Notes: a model not told the origin generated them from the letters alone. Numbered from the stretch's first letter, positions 1 through 9,133 are shown. The stretch: DNA of 64,000 nucleotides from Pseudomonas wuhanensis (GCF_030687395.1 NZ_CP117430.1:3038001-3102000); one strand, 5' to 3'. Numbers and translations: made by a program.

Positions 1-5
1 CGTAT

Positions 6-20
6 GCACTTTTAAAGAGC
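6..20. promoter_or_regulatory. possible NtrC-type enhancer site upstream of nirB
   Basis: The sequence GCACTTTTAAAGAGC is a near-perfect palindrome, with one mismatched pair around a central T, and resembles NtrC sites of the GCAC...GTGC type. It lies about 200 bases upstream of a sigma-54 promoter, a normal distance for an enhancer. The match is loose, so this is only a candidate. Confidence 0.25.
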
Positions 21-220
21 CATGCCTGACAGCGTGCACCAGTGCGAAGCGGTTTCCTGAGCTATTCCTTCCTTCAGCTCCCACGTCCGCCCACCCGCTC
101 GCGGGGGCCTGCATAGTTGACTCGCGCCTGATGAAACCCGCCTGGGCCGCAGTCTTTATCAAATCCCCCCATCGTTCAGTAGCCGGTTTTCCAGAACTGA
201 GAAAGTCATACGCCGCGGAC

Positions 221-236
221 TGGCACAAAGGCTGCA
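221..236 (+). promoter_or_regulatory. sigma-54 (RpoN) promoter of nirBD
   Basis: TGGCACAAAGGCTGCA fits the RpoN consensus TGGCAC-N5-TTGCA with the invariant GG and GC dinucleotides in correct register; the only change in the -12 element is C for T. Transcription would start near 247, leaving about 200 bases of leader before the nirB start. Nitrogen-regulated sigma-54 control is usual for assimilatory nitrite reductase operons in pseudomonads. Confidence 0.75.
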
Positions 237-270
237 TTACCCCTTCAGCCTCATCTGAAAAAGAGGGGCA

Positions 271-407
271 GCCCCGTCGATCAACGAAGATCGACCGGCC
301 GAGCAGGTCGTGGGCAACATCGGTGGATCAGGCGAAGGCGCCAGGTCGAACACCGCGAAGAACAGGCAAAGACGCCTGGAACCGAGAGGTTTCAGGCGTT
401 TTTTTTT
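271..407 (+). promoter_or_regulatory. ANTAR-type (NasT/NasR) antitermination leader of nirBD
   Basis: Two short stems each carry a six-base loop with A at position 1 and G at position 4, the signature of the dual-hexaloop RNA bound by ANTAR antiterminators. Stem P1 is 276-282 with 289-295 (loop AACGAA at 283-288). Stem P2 is 363-367 with 374-378 (loop AAAGAC at 368-373). The 3' arm of P2 is also part of the 5' arm of an intrinsic terminator, a 12-pair stem 372-383 with 388-399, GAGA loop, then nine T residues. Folding of P2 therefore excludes the terminator. This matches the established mechanism in which NasR/NasT, activated by nitrate or nitrite, stabilises the hexaloops and allows read-through. 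The cognate nasST genes are not in this window. Confidence 0.8.
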
Positions 408-446
408 GCTTTTTTAACCGTGATTGGCTTTGGCTGGGTGCTTACT

Positions 447-3008
447 ATGAATTCCAATGTTGCCGCGTTGAACAAACTGCAAACACTGATCGTGATCGGC
501 AATGGCATGGTCGGACATCATTGTGTCGAGCAGCTCATCGAGCGCGGCGCCCTCGACCATTACCGCCTGCATGTCTTCAGCGAAGAGCCGATGCGCGCCT
601 ACGACCGGGTGCATCTGTCGGAGTATTTCGGCGGTCGCGATGCCGAGTCGCTGGCCCTGGGCGAAGCCTCTCTCTATCAGACGCCAGGCGTAACCCTGCA
701 TCTGGGCGTGCCGGTGCTGGAAATCGACCGAGCTCGACGCCAGGTGATCACTGCACAAGGTTGCGTCGCTTACGACAAACTGGTTCTGGCCACCGGTTCT
801 TATCCGTTTGTGCCGCCTATTGAAGGTGCAGAAGGCGACTCGCGCCTGGTCTATCGCACCCTTGAAGACCTCGACGCGATTCGTACCGCGGCAGCCAATG
901 CCAAGCGTGGCGTAGTAGTCGGTGGTGGCCTGCTCGGTCTGGAAGCCGCCAACGCCCTGAAAAGCCTCGGCCTGGAAGCCCATGTGGTGGAATTCGCCCC
1001 GCGCCTGATGCCGGTGCAGCTGGACGAGCAGGGTGGCTTGGCGCTGAAGGCGCAAATCGAGCGACTTGGCGTTGGCGTGCACCTGTCCCGTGGCACGCAG
1101 TCGATCAGCGCCGGCGAGCAGTACCGCTACCGGATGAATTTTGCCAATGAAGAATTCCTCGAAGCCGACCTGATCGTGTTCTCCGCCGGCATCCGCCCGC
1201 AGGATGCGCTGGCCCGCCAATGCGCGCTGGACATCGGGCCGCGTGGCGGCGTGGTGATTGACGATCAGTGCCTGACCAGCGATCCGAACATCTACGCCAT
1301 CGGCGAGTGCGCTGCCTGGAATGGCAGCCTCTTCGGTCTGGTCGCCCCCGGCTATCAAATGGCCCGTGGCGTCGCGACGCTGCTGTGCAATCAAGTGGCG
1401 GAGCCGTTTCAGGGCGCCGACATGTCGACCAAGCTCAAACTGCTTGGCGTCGATGTCGGCTCCATCGGCGATGCTCACGCCCAAACGCCGGGTGCGCGCA
1501 GTTATCAGTTCATCGATGAAGCCACGGCCAGCTACCGTCGTCTGGTGGTAGATGCCGACAGCAAGCGCGTGCTCGGCGCGGTGTTGGTTGGCGACAACAG
1601 CTATTACGACACCCTGCTGCAATACATGCAGAACGGCATTGCCTTGCCGTCGGAACCGGCCAGCCTGATTCTGCCATCGTCCACCGGCGCGCCAACCCTG
1701 GGCCCAGGCGCGTTGCCTGAGTCGGCAACGGTGTGTTCTTGCCATAACGTCACCAAGGGTTCGATCTGCTCGGCCATCGACGGCGGCTGCACCGACCTGG
1801 GCCTGCTTAAGTCGCAGACCAAGGCTTGCACCGGTTGCGGCGGTTGCGCGGGGCTGCTCAAGCAAGTGTTCGAGCATGAACTGATTGCTCGTGGCGTCAG
1901 TGTCGACAAGAGCTTGTGCGAACACTTCGCCTACACCCGTCAGGAGCTTTATGCACTGGTGCGAGTAGAAGGGGTGATCACTTTCGAAGAACTGCTGGCC
2001 AAACACGGTCGTGGGCACACCGGTTGCGATGTGTGCAAACCGGCGGTGGGCTCGATCCTCGCCTCGTGCTGGAATCAGCCGATCATGGACGCCTCGCTGG
2101 TGCCGTTACAGGACACCAACGACACCTTCATGGCCAACATGCAGAAAAACGGCACCTATTCGGTGGTGCCGCGCATCGCCGGGGGTGAGATCACGGCCGA
2201 CAAGTTGATCGCGATCGGCGTGGTGGCGAAGAAATACGACCTCTACACCAAAATCACCGGCGGCCAGCGGATCGACCTGTTCGGCGCGCAGTTGCATCAG
2301 TTGCCGGACATCTGGTCCGAGCTGATTGAGGCCGGTTTCGAAACCGGCCACGCCTACGGCAAATCGACCCGCACGGTGAAGTCTTGCGTGGGCAGCACCT
2401 GGTGCCGTTACGGCGTGCAGGACAGCGTCAAAATGGCCCTGACCCTCGAGGATCGCTACAAGGGCCTGCGCTCGCCACACAAGCTCAAATTCGCGGTCTC
2501 CGGTTGCACCCGTGAATGTGCCGAGGCACAAAGCAAGGACGTTGGCGTGATCGCCACCGAGAACGGCTGGAACCTCTATGTGGCCGGTAACGGCGGCATG
2601 CGCCCACGCCACGCCGAGCTGTTCGCCACCGATCTGGACGATGAAACCCTGATCCGTTACATCGACCGGTTCCTGATGTTCTACATCCGCACCGCCGACA
2701 AATTGCAGCGCACCTCGGTCTGGCGCGAAAGCCTGGAGGGCGGCCTGGATTACCTCAAGGACGTGATCATCAACGACAGCCTGGGGCTTGGCGCAGAACT
2801 TGAATCGCAGATGCAACTGGTGGTCAACCGCTACGAATGCGAATGGGCCAACGCCCTCAAGGATCCGGAAAAACTCAAGCGCTTCCGCACCTTCGTCAAC
2901 GATCAACGCCCGGACCCGGACATCCACTTTGTTCAGGAACGCGGTCAACGCCGGCCGATCATGGCCGCCGAACTCAACCTTATCCCTGTCACCGAGGAGA
3001 ATGCCTGA
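447..3008 (+). CDS. nirB: NADH-dependent assimilatory nitrite reductase, large subunit
   Basis: The 853-residue protein reduces nitrite to ammonium in the cytoplasm with NADH. The N-terminal half is an FAD/NADH-binding reductase module (VIGNGMVG near residue 12, VVVGGGLLGLEAA near 160). A BFD-like [2Fe-2S] module follows near residues 430-490 with a C-x-C and C-x2-C pattern (CSCHN ... CTGCGGC). The C-terminal half is the sulfite/nitrite reductase fold, with siroheme/4Fe-4S cysteines in the CVGSTWC and SGCTREC motifs. Length agrees with E. coli NirB (847). The ATG at 447 was chosen over a GTG at 420 that would overlap the leader terminator. The stop overlaps the nirD start (ATGA), indicating translational coupling. 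Nitrate-responsive antitermination upstream is inferred from the leader. Confidence 0.97.
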   Translation: MNSNVAALNKLQTLIVIGNGMVGHHCVEQLIERGALDHYRLHVFSEEPMRAYDRVHLSEYFGGRDAESLALGEASLYQTPGVTLHLGVPVLEIDRARRQVITAQGCVAYDKLVLATGSYPFVPPIEGAEGDSRLVYRTLEDLDAIRTAAANAKRGVVVGGGLLGLEAANALKSLGLEAHVVEFAPRLMPVQLDEQGGLALKAQIERLGVGVHLSRGTQSISAGEQYRYRMNFANEEFLEADLIVFSAGIRPQDALARQCALDIGPRGGVVIDDQCLTSDPNIYAIGECAAWNGSLFGLVAPGYQMARGVATLLCNQVAEPFQGADMSTKLKLLGVDVGSIGDAHAQTPGARSYQFIDEATASYRRLVVDADSKRVLGAVLVGDNSYYDTLLQYMQNGIALPSEPASLILPSSTGAPTLGPGALPESATVCSCHNVTKGSICSAIDGGCTDLGLLKSQTKACTGCGGCAGLLKQVFEHELIARGVSVDKSLCEHFAYTRQELYALVRVEGVITFEELLAKHGRGHTGCDVCKPAVGSILASCWNQPIMDASLVPLQDTNDTFMANMQKNGTYSVVPRIAGGEITADKLIAIGVVAKKYDLYTKITGGQRIDLFGAQLHQLPDIWSELIEAGFETGHAYGKSTRTVKSCVGSTWCRYGVQDSVKMALTLEDRYKGLRSPHKLKFAVSGCTRECAEAQSKDVGVIATENGWNLYVAGNGGMRPRHAELFATDLDDETLIRYIDRFLMFYIRTADKLQRTSVWRESLEGGLDYLKDVIINDSLGLGAELESQMQLVVNRYECEWANALKDPEKLKRFRTFVNDQRPDPDIHFVQERGQRRPIMAAELNLIPVTEENA

Positions 3009-3394
3009 TGAGCCAGTCCACTACCCAGCGTGTCGAAGCCCCTGAAATCGCGGCCAATGCTCAGGCCTGGCAGGCGGTGTGCAGTCAGCAGGATCTGGTC
3101 AGCAACTCCGGCGTCGTCGTCTGGCTCGACGGTGCGCAGGTGGCGCTGTTCTACCTGCCGCAGGCCGAGGGTCGCACCCTCTACGCCATCGACAACCATG
3201 ATCCGCAATCCGGCGCGAACGTCATCGGTCGCGGACTGATCGGCAGCCTCAAGGGCGATCTGGTGGTGGCGTCGCCGATCTACAAGCAGCATTTCCGTCT
3301 TGAGGACGGCAGTTGCCTGGAGTACCCGGAACAGCGCCTGCGGGTCTGGCCGGTGCGCCTGAACGCCGGCGTCGTGGAAGTCGCGGCGGCTTGA
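3008..3394 (+). CDS. nirD: nitrite reductase (NADH) small subunit
   Basis: The 128-residue protein has the Rieske-like fold of NirD, the partner of NirB in the assimilatory NADH nitrite reductase. It lacks the Cys/His cluster ligands of true Rieske proteins, as expected for this family. Recognisable parts are the LYAIDNHDP segment and GRGLIGSLKGDLVVASP, followed by the YKQHF(R)L strand. The ATG at 3008 shares its A with the nirB TGA, so the two subunits are probably made in a fixed ratio. In many pseudomonads a nitrate reductase gene follows; here a CBS-domain gene follows after about 30 bases instead. Confidence 0.95.
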   Translation: MSQSTTQRVEAPEIAANAQAWQAVCSQQDLVSNSGVVVWLDGAQVALFYLPQAEGRTLYAIDNHDPQSGANVIGRGLIGSLKGDLVVASPIYKQHFRLEDGSCLEYPEQRLRVWPVRLNAGVVEVAAA

Positions 3395-3425
3395 TTGCTG
3401 CCCTGAACCGTATCGGAGAACGTTG

Positions 3426-3866
3426 ATGAAGACAGCCGCACAGTTGCTCAAACTGAAAATCGTACAAAACCAGCAGGTGCACAGCATCGCACCGGACCAG
3501 ATGGTTCTCGATGCCCTGAAAATGATGGCCGAGAAAAACGTCGGCGCGTTGCCCGTCATTGAAGACGGGCAGGTGGTCGGCGTGATCAGCGAGCGCGACT
3601 ATGCGCGCAAGGTGGTGCTACAGGGCCGTTCTTCAGTCGGTACGCCAGTGCGCGAGATCATGAGCGCGCCGGTGGTGACCGTCGACAGTCAGCAGAGCAT
3701 CGAGCGCTGCATGGCGGTCATGACCGACAGTCATTTGCGCCATCTGCCCGTACTGGAGAGCGGCGAACTGATCGGTCTGTTGTCGATTGGCGATCTGGTC
3801 AAGGAAGCCATCGTCGAGCAGGCGGATTTGATTCGCCAGCTTGAGCACTACATTCGCGGGCATTGA
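3426..3866 (+). CDS. paired CBS-domain protein
   Basis: The 146-residue protein consists almost entirely of two CBS domains (about 10-65 and 75-135), the tandem pair that forms one Bateman module and usually binds adenosyl nucleotides. Conserved pieces are KNVGALPVIEDGQVVGVISERDYARK and SHLRHLPVLESGELIGLLSIGDLVK. No catalytic or DNA-binding domain is attached, so it is probably a small cytoplasmic regulator or energy sensor. The start at 3426 follows an AACGTTG stretch; CGGAGAACG upstream supplies the ribosome binding site. It lies 31 bases after nirD on the same strand and may be co-transcribed, but no known link to nitrite reduction is implied. Confidence 0.9.
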   Translation: MKTAAQLLKLKIVQNQQVHSIAPDQMVLDALKMMAEKNVGALPVIEDGQVVGVISERDYARKVVLQGRSSVGTPVREIMSAPVVTVDSQQSIERCMAVMTDSHLRHLPVLESGELIGLLSIGDLVKEAIVEQADLIRQLEHYIRGH

Positions 3867-3986
3867 GCCCGCGTATACCGCAGGTCGCAAAAAACGGTTT
3901 GAGTGGAAAAAAGCTTAAGTAACCGGTTGGAACAGTCGATAACCCCAACAGTTGACCATGCAAATGCCGCCAAGGGGATTCATCGA

Positions 3987-5600
3987 GTGTCCATAAAATT
4001 ACGTTTGATCTTGTTGATCGGCACCAGTTTGCTCACGGCCCTGATCGTGAGCCTGGTCAGTTATCTGGGGAATATCCGGATGGCTGAAGCGGTGAGTGAC
4101 AACGAGGTCAGCATGACCGCGCTGCGCAACCACCTCGAAGCCGACATGATGCATGATGCGCTGCGCGCGGATGTGCTGTCGGCGATGCTGGTCGGGTTGG
4201 GCAAAAGCACCAGCAGCAAGGCCGAGGTCCGTAGCTCCATCGATGAACATGCGGCGCATTTCCGTGAAGTGCTCGGTGATAACCTCAAGCTGCCGGTCAA
4301 CGACACCCTCAAGGCAGCACTGGACAAGATCAAGCCCAGCCTTGATACGTACATCAGTGCCGCCGAACGCATTGTCGGGCTGGCGCTGGAAAACCCGGAT
4401 ACCGCACAGCAGCAACTCGGCACGTTCAATACCGCGTTCAGCCAGCTGGAAGACCAGATGGGCGCTCTCAGCGAGCTGATCGAAACCAACACTCAACAGA
4501 CCAGCGCAGGCACTCAACAAGCCATCAGCAGTGCCAACTTCACCCTCGGCACCGTCCTCATCGCCAGTTTGTTACTGCTGCTCGCCCAAGGACGCTGGGT
4601 CATCCTGAGCATCATGGGGCCGTTGCAGATCGCCAGTCGCATTGCCGAGAGCATCGCCCATGGCAACTTGAGCGAACCTATTGTCGAACCCACCCGCATG
4701 GACGAAGCCAGCAACTTGATTCGCAGCCTGGCGATCATGCAGCGCGATCTGCGCGGCATGATCGAGGTGGTTCGCAGCAACGCCCATGGCGTCAGTGGCA
4801 TGAGCCAGCAATTGAGCAGCGGCTGCCATCAGGTCGCGGGCAGCAGCCAGCAACAAAGCGTCGCCGCCAGCACCATGGCCGCAGCCGCCAGTGAGATGAC
4901 CGCGAGCATCGAGGAAATCACCCGGCATGCCGAGCGCGCACTGGACATGGCCAACCAGGCCGAGGAACTGGCCAAGGACGGCGGTCGCGTGATCCATCAG
5001 GTGGTCAGCGACATGGACGGTATTGCGCGTTCGGCGCAGCAGTCGGCCCAGGTGATCCGCACCCTGGACAAAGAGTCTGAGGGGATTTTCAGCATCATTC
5101 AGGTGATCAAGGGCATCGCCGATCAAACCAACCTGCTGGCGCTTAACGCCGCCATCGAGGCCGCCCGCGCCGGTGAACAGGGCCGTGGTTTTGCCGTGGT
5201 GGCCGATGAGGTGCGCAGCCTGGCGGGCCGTACCAGCGCCTCCACCCAGGAAATCGCCGCCATGGTCGCGCGCATCCAGCAAAGTACCCGCGAGGCGGTC
5301 ACCAGCATGGAAGCGGGCGTTGCACAGGTCGACAAAGGCATGGCGGTGACCGCCGATGTCGAGCGTGCCATCCGCGAAATCCTCCAGGCCACCCTCAACA
5401 CCACTGAGTTGGTCAATGACATCAGCCGCACGATCGGTGAACAGAGCCTGGCCAGTAACGAAATCGCCCATCAGGTGGAAATGATTGCCGGCATGTCCGA
5501 AGGCAACAGCAAAGTCATCAACCAGACCGCCTCGACCACCGATGAGCTGTCCACCTTGGCGGGCCAGCTTTCGCAATCGGTGGATCGGTTTCGCCTTTGA
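3987..5600 (+). CDS. methyl-accepting chemotaxis protein
   Basis: Inner-membrane chemoreceptor of 537 residues. The first transmembrane segment spans about residues 4-27, a periplasmic helical sensor with no obvious PAS or Cache motif follows, and the second membrane segment lies near residues 185-208. A HAMP domain and a long cytoplasmic coiled coil come next. The signalling hairpin tip is clear ([20 protein letters not shown] and [12 protein letters not shown]). GTG at 3987 is preferred because AAGGGG lies nine bases upstream and the protein then begins at the first membrane helix; an in-frame GTG at 3903 would add 28 residues without a good binding site. The ligand cannot be predicted. It ends 31 bases before the convergent SDR gene. 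Confidence 0.9.
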   Translation: MSIKLRLILLIGTSLLTALIVSLVSYLGNIRMAEAVSDNEVSMTALRNHLEADMMHDALRADVLSAMLVGLGKSTSSKAEVRSSIDEHAAHFREVLGDNLKLPVNDTLKAALDKIKPSLDTYISAAERIVGLALENPDTAQQQLGTFNTAFSQLEDQMGALSELIETNTQQTSAGTQQAISSANFTLGTVLIASLLLLLAQGRWVILSIMGPLQIASRIAESIAHGNLSEPIVEPTRMDEASNLIRSLAIMQRDLRGMIEVVRSNAHGVSGMSQQLSSGCHQVAGSSQQQSVAASTMAAAASEMTASIEEITRHAERALDMANQAEELAKDGGRVIHQVVSDMDGIARSAQQSAQVIRTLDKESEGIFSIIQVIKGIADQTNLLALNAAIEAARAGEQGRGFAVVADEVRSLAGRTSASTQEIAAMVARIQQSTREAVTSMEAGVAQVDKGMAVTADVERAIREILQATLNTTELVNDISRTIGEQSLASNEIAHQVEMIAGMSEGNSKVINQTASTTDELSTLAGQLSQSVDRFRL

Positions 5601-5631
5601 AGCATTGGCTGGCCCTGTTCCTTGGGGCCAG

Positions 5632-6405
5632 TCAGCTCATCCAGTTGCCGCCATCGACGTTGTAAGTCTGCGCCACGATGTACTCGCTCTCGGCCGATGC
5701 CAAAAAAATCGCCATACCGACAAGATCATCTGCCGTGCCCAGGCGTCCGTAGGGTACTTCCTGACCCGCCAGCCTTTTCTTTTCCCCGAGCGGCCGGTTC
5801 TCATATTTGGCGAACAGCGCATCGACGCCATCCCAATGCTCGCCGTCCACCACGCCCGGCGCGATGGCGTTCACGTTGATGTTATGGGGAATGAGATTGA
5901 GACCGGCCGATTGCGTGAGGCTTATCACTGCGGCTTTGGTCGCGCAATACACCGCGACGAGCGCTTCACCGCGCCGACCGGCCTGACTGGCCATGTTGAT
6001 GATCTTGCCGCCGTGGCCCTGGCGGATCATCTGTCTGGCCGCGGCCTGTAGCGTGAACAGAGTCCCGGACACGTTGATCGAGAACAGACGTTCGTAGCTG
6101 TCGCGAGAAATCTCCGCAATCGGCGCGAGATCAAACAGTGCCGCGTTGTTGATCAGGATATCGAGCTTGCCTGTGGTAGCGATGACCGCTGCGATAGCGC
6201 CTTCGATTGATTGCTGATCAGTCACGTCCATCTCGACCGCATAAGCATTCGGCCCCAGCTCGGCCGCGGTGGCTTGCGCCCGTTCCAGGTTGATGTCTGC
6301 AATCGCGACCGTAGCGCCTTCGCGGATATAGGCCTGCGCGAACGTTCTCCCGATGCCTCTGGCAGAACCGGTGATAAGGGCGCTTTTGCCTTCTAAACGT
6401 TTCAT
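5632..6405 (-). CDS. short-chain dehydrogenase, probable sorbitol (polyol) dehydrogenase
   Basis: Classical SDR of 257 residues: nucleotide-binding TGSARGIG near residue 12, NNAA near 87, catalytic Ser ... YCATK near 153-157, and a C-terminal VDGGNW motif. The sequence resembles the polS/SDH enzymes that oxidise D-sorbitol to fructose with NAD in Pseudomonas mannitol/sorbitol operons, and the neighbouring sugar-binding protein and MtlR-like regulator support this. The ATG at 6405 has GGATGGGAACA upstream; an upstream in-frame start at 6453 lacks a binding site. A REP pair separates it from the binding-protein gene, where ABC permease and ATPase genes would normally be found. Substrate assignment is inferred. 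Confidence 0.82.
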   Translation of the reverse strand: MKRLEGKSALITGSARGIGRTFAQAYIREGATVAIADINLERAQATAAELGPNAYAVEMDVTDQQSIEGAIAAVIATTGKLDILINNAALFDLAPIAEISRDSYERLFSINVSGTLFTLQAAARQMIRQGHGGKIINMASQAGRRGEALVAVYCATKAAVISLTQSAGLNLIPHNINVNAIAPGVVDGEHWDGVDALFAKYENRPLGEKKRLAGQEVPYGRLGTADDLVGMAIFLASAESEYIVAQTYNVDGGNWMS

Positions 6406-6484
6406 TGTTCCCATCCATTCATAAGAGCTATAGAGACGCCCCGTTGAGGGCATTAAAAGCGGTCGTCCGTCTGCAAAGAACCCA

Positions 6485-6572
6485 GTGGGAGCGGGCTTGC
6501 CCGCGAAGACGGCGTGTCAGACGACATCAATGTTGAATGTGCCGGCCTCTTCGCGGGCAAGCCCGCTCCCAC
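6485..6572. repeat. REP doublet (two inverted REP units)
   Basis: GTGGGAGCGGGCTTGCCCGC opens the element and its reverse complement closes it, with a 40-base linker containing CATCAATGTTGAATGTG. It lies between the polyol SDR gene and the binding-protein gene and could form a long hairpin. The same units recur at least seven more times in the window. Confidence 0.9.
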
Positions 6573-6593
6573 AGTGATTGCGTCAAGTCGTTG

Positions 6594-7904
6594 CTACTTG
6601 GGATAACCAGCACGCTTCATCTCGCGTTCGGTGGTTTGCTGGGCCGAGGCCAGAGCCTGTTCCACCGGCATCTGCCCGGTAAGCGCCGCAGACATCAGCT
6701 TGCCGACCGACGTGCCGATGGCCTGGAACTCAGGAATGGTCACGTACTGAATACCGACGTAAGGCACGAGTTGGACTGACGGGTGCGCAGGGTCGGCGTG
6801 CTGCATCATTTTCAGCGTGACACTGGCGAAGGGCGCGGCCTGCAAGTAGGCATCGCTATAGGTGGACATCCGCGTGCCTGGCGGTACGTTGGTGATGCCA
6901 TCCTTCTCGGCGACCAATTGGATGTACTCCTTGGAGGTCGCCCACGTCACAAAGGCTTTGGCGGCCTCCTTGTGTTTGGACGTCGCCGGGATGGCCAGCG
7001 ACCAGGCATAGAGCCAGGACGAGCCCTTATCGGTGACTTGTGTGGGTGCTGCGACGAAACCGACATTGTCAGCCACTTTGCTTTGGGTTTTGTCGGTGAT
7101 GAAAGAGCCGGCGACGCTGGCATCGACCCAAATCGCGCATTTGCCGCTGTTGAACAGCGCCAGCGTCTCGTTGAAACCATTGCTCGAAACCCCCGGCGGG
7201 CCGTACTGCTTGAGGGTGTTGACGTAGAAGTTGGCGGCGGCGGTCCATTGCGGCCCGGTGAGTTGCGGCTGCCACTGCTCGTTGAACCAGCGTGCACCGA
7301 AGGCGTTGGACATGGTGGTCAGCAGGGCCATGTTTTCACCCCAACCGGCCTTGCCGCGCAGGCACATTCCATACTGCTCTTTATCCGGCTGATGCAGCTT
7401 GCCGGCGAACTCGCCGAGCTGCGTCCAGGTCGGGTGCGCGGGCATCGTCAGGCCGGCGTCCTTGAACAGGTCGGTACGGTAATAGGTGATGGTGCTTTCG
7501 CCATAAAACGGCAGGGCGTAGAGGGTGTCGTTGACCGACAGTCCCTGACGAACCGAGGGGAAAATATCCTCGAGGTCATAGCTGGCGGGCAGGTCTTTTA
7601 TCGGTTCCAGCCAATGCTTGGCGCCCCACAGCGGCGTTTCGTAAGTACCGATGGTGAGCACGTCGAATTGACCGCCCTGAGTGGCAATGTCAGTGGTCAG
7701 GCGCTGACGCAACACGTTCTCTTCGAGTACCACCCAGTTGAGCTTCACGTCAGGGTGCAGCTGTTCGAATGTTTTGGACAGCCGCTGCATGCGGATCATG
7801 TCGCTGTTGTTCACGGTGGCGATGGTCACCGTTTCGGCAGCCTGGCAGAGCAGGGCAGAGGACAGGCCGGCGGACAGAAAAAACGCGCTTGGAATGATCT
7901 TCAT
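6594..7904 (-). CDS. mtlE: polyol ABC transporter substrate-binding protein, MtlE-like
   Basis: The 436-residue protein is a family-1 extracellular solute-binding protein. A signal peptide (about 1-22, ending CQA-AE) sends it to the periplasm. The motif VTIATVNNSDMIRMQRL and the segments GQFDVLTIGTYETPLWG and NGFNETLALFNSGKCAIWVDA are close to MtlE, the mannitol/sorbitol/arabitol-binding protein of P. fluorescens. Start at 7904 is set by CGGAGAACACG. Family members work with two permeases and an ATPase, but none is encoded beside it: the next gene is the SDR, 188 bases away across a REP doublet. It therefore needs a transporter encoded elsewhere or is a remnant of a deleted operon. Expression is probably driven from the divergent promoter region shared with the AraC regulator. 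Confidence 0.85.
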   Translation of the reverse strand: MKIIPSAFFLSAGLSSALLCQAAETVTIATVNNSDMIRMQRLSKTFEQLHPDVKLNWVVLEENVLRQRLTTDIATQGGQFDVLTIGTYETPLWGAKHWLEPIKDLPASYDLEDIFPSVRQGLSVNDTLYALPFYGESTITYYRTDLFKDAGLTMPAHPTWTQLGEFAGKLHQPDKEQYGMCLRGKAGWGENMALLTTMSNAFGARWFNEQWQPQLTGPQWTAAANFYVNTLKQYGPPGVSSNGFNETLALFNSGKCAIWVDASVAGSFITDKTQSKVADNVGFVAAPTQVTDKGSSWLYAWSLAIPATSKHKEAAKAFVTWATSKEYIQLVAEKDGITNVPPGTRMSTYSDAYLQAAPFASVTLKMMQHADPAHPSVQLVPYVGIQYVTIPEFQAIGTSVGKLMSAALTGQMPVEQALASAQQTTEREMKRAGYPK

Positions 7905-8037
7905 CGTGTTCTCCGCTCTGCGCCTTGGGCGGCAGAGGCTCTTATTGTTGTTGTAATCCACGGTGCGAGTCATTGCAGCAACGGGATGACCACAGGATTA
8001 CAGCAACCCAAGCGGTGAACAAATGAACGGCATACGT

Positions 8038-8089
8038 GCCACTGATACTTTTTTAACCACGCAGGAGCATGGAAAAAAGTATCAGTGGC
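8038..8089. promoter_or_regulatory. 17-bp perfect inverted repeat between mtlE and mtlR
   Basis: GCCACTGATACTTTTTT at 8038-8054 is repeated exactly as its reverse complement at 8073-8089, with an 18-base spacer. It sits in the 323-base divergent region between the binding-protein gene and the AraC regulator. It is the best candidate for the regulator's operator, or for an RNA hairpin in one of the two leaders. It lacks the GC-rich stem and downstream T-run of a normal terminator. Confidence 0.7.
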
Positions 8090-8227
8090 CGCCATACAGC
8101 GCGCTAGGCTTACTGTCTGTTTAGGGGGAGTCTGACAACAGCGCCGTAGAGTCTCGAAGCAGCTTCGACTCGTCCCGGGCTTCGCGGTAGCCTTGATAAA
8201 ACCAACAAAAATGGAATCGCCAGGGTG

Positions 8228-9133
8228 ATGAACCATCACGTAACCGCAGACAAGCCGCCAGCGCTTGAAGTCATTCTGAACGAGCCCCAGCAAAGCTTTC
8301 GTTGGTATGAGCATGACTATCCCTTCGACCTTGCTCGCTGGAACCATCATCCGGAATTCGAGATCCACCTGATCCGCGAAGGCAGCGGCCGGCTATTGGC
8401 CGGTGACTACATTGGCCTGTTCGAGGCCGGCCACGTCGCCCTGATCGGCCCCGGTCTGCCACACGACTGGATCAGCGATCTGGGCAAAGGGGAGGTGATT
8501 GCCGGCCGCGACGTCGTGTTGCAATTCGATGGTCAGATGCTGATGCAACTGCGCGACAAGATCCCTGAACTCAGCGAATTGCAAAACCTGTTTCGCCAAG
8601 CGGCCCAGGGCATCCAGTTTCACGGCATTACCCGCAAGAAAGCGGCCCGACTGCTGGAAGACATGGGCCAGTGCCAAGGATTGCAGCGATTGTGCCTGTT
8701 CCTGTCGTTGCTGCAGTTGCTGGCATCGGCCCCCGAAAGTGAAAGACAGACGCTTGCCAGCCTACAATATGCGCCGATGCTCGACGCATTGACGGCCCAG
8801 CGCATGAGCATTGTCTTCGACTACATCCTCAACGATCTCGCGGATGAGCTGCGGATGTCCGTCATCGCCCAGCGCCTGGACATGAATGAACCGGCTTTCT
8901 CCAAATTCTTCAAGCGCGCCACTGGCCATACCTTCGTCGACCTGACGCGCAAACTGAGAGTCCAGCGTGCCTGCCGTCTTCTGGCGCAAAGCAGTTTCAG
9001 CGTTGCCGATATCTGCTTTGAAGTGGGTTACGCCAACTTGTCGAATTTCAATCGGCATTTCCGGCATGAAATGCAAGAGACGCCTAGTCAGTATCGGCAG
9101 CGGTTGCAACGGGTGGTGGCGGTCAGTCATTGA
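8228..9133 (+). CDS. mtlR: AraC-family regulator of polyol use, MtlR-like
   Basis: The 301-residue protein has an N-terminal cupin-type sensing domain (about residues 20-110, including HHPEFEIHLIREG and GPGLPHDW) and a C-terminal double helix-turn-helix of the AraC type (about 200-296; ADICFEVGYANLSNFNRHFR is the second helix-turn-helix). Overall it resembles MtlR, the activator of the mannitol/sorbitol operon in P. fluorescens. It is divergent from the mtlE-like gene, as in that operon, and a 17-bp inverted repeat lies between them. ATG 8228 follows CAGGGTG; GTG 8225 directly before it is also possible. The inducer is presumably a sugar alcohol, by inference. Confidence 0.87.
   Translation: MNHHVTADKPPALEVILNEPQQSFRWYEHDYPFDLARWNHHPEFEIHLIREGSGRLLAGDYIGLFEAGHVALIGPGLPHDWISDLGKGEVIAGRDVVLQFDGQMLMQLRDKIPELSELQNLFRQAAQGIQFHGITRKKAARLLEDMGQCQGLQRLCLFLSLLQLLASAPESERQTLASLQYAPMLDALTAQRMSIVFDYILNDLADELRMSVIAQRLDMNEPAFSKFFKRATGHTFVDLTRKLRVQRACRLLAQSSFSVADICFEVGYANLSNFNRHFRHEMQETPSQYRQRLQRVVAVSH

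Noticed and set aside
131..823. 230-residue plus-strand ORF at the left end
   Set aside because: It runs through the sigma-54 promoter, the ANTAR leader and out of frame into nirB.
414..2018. 534-residue minus-strand ORF
   Set aside because: It is the antisense shadow of nirB, rich in Arg, His and Gln, with no family resemblance.
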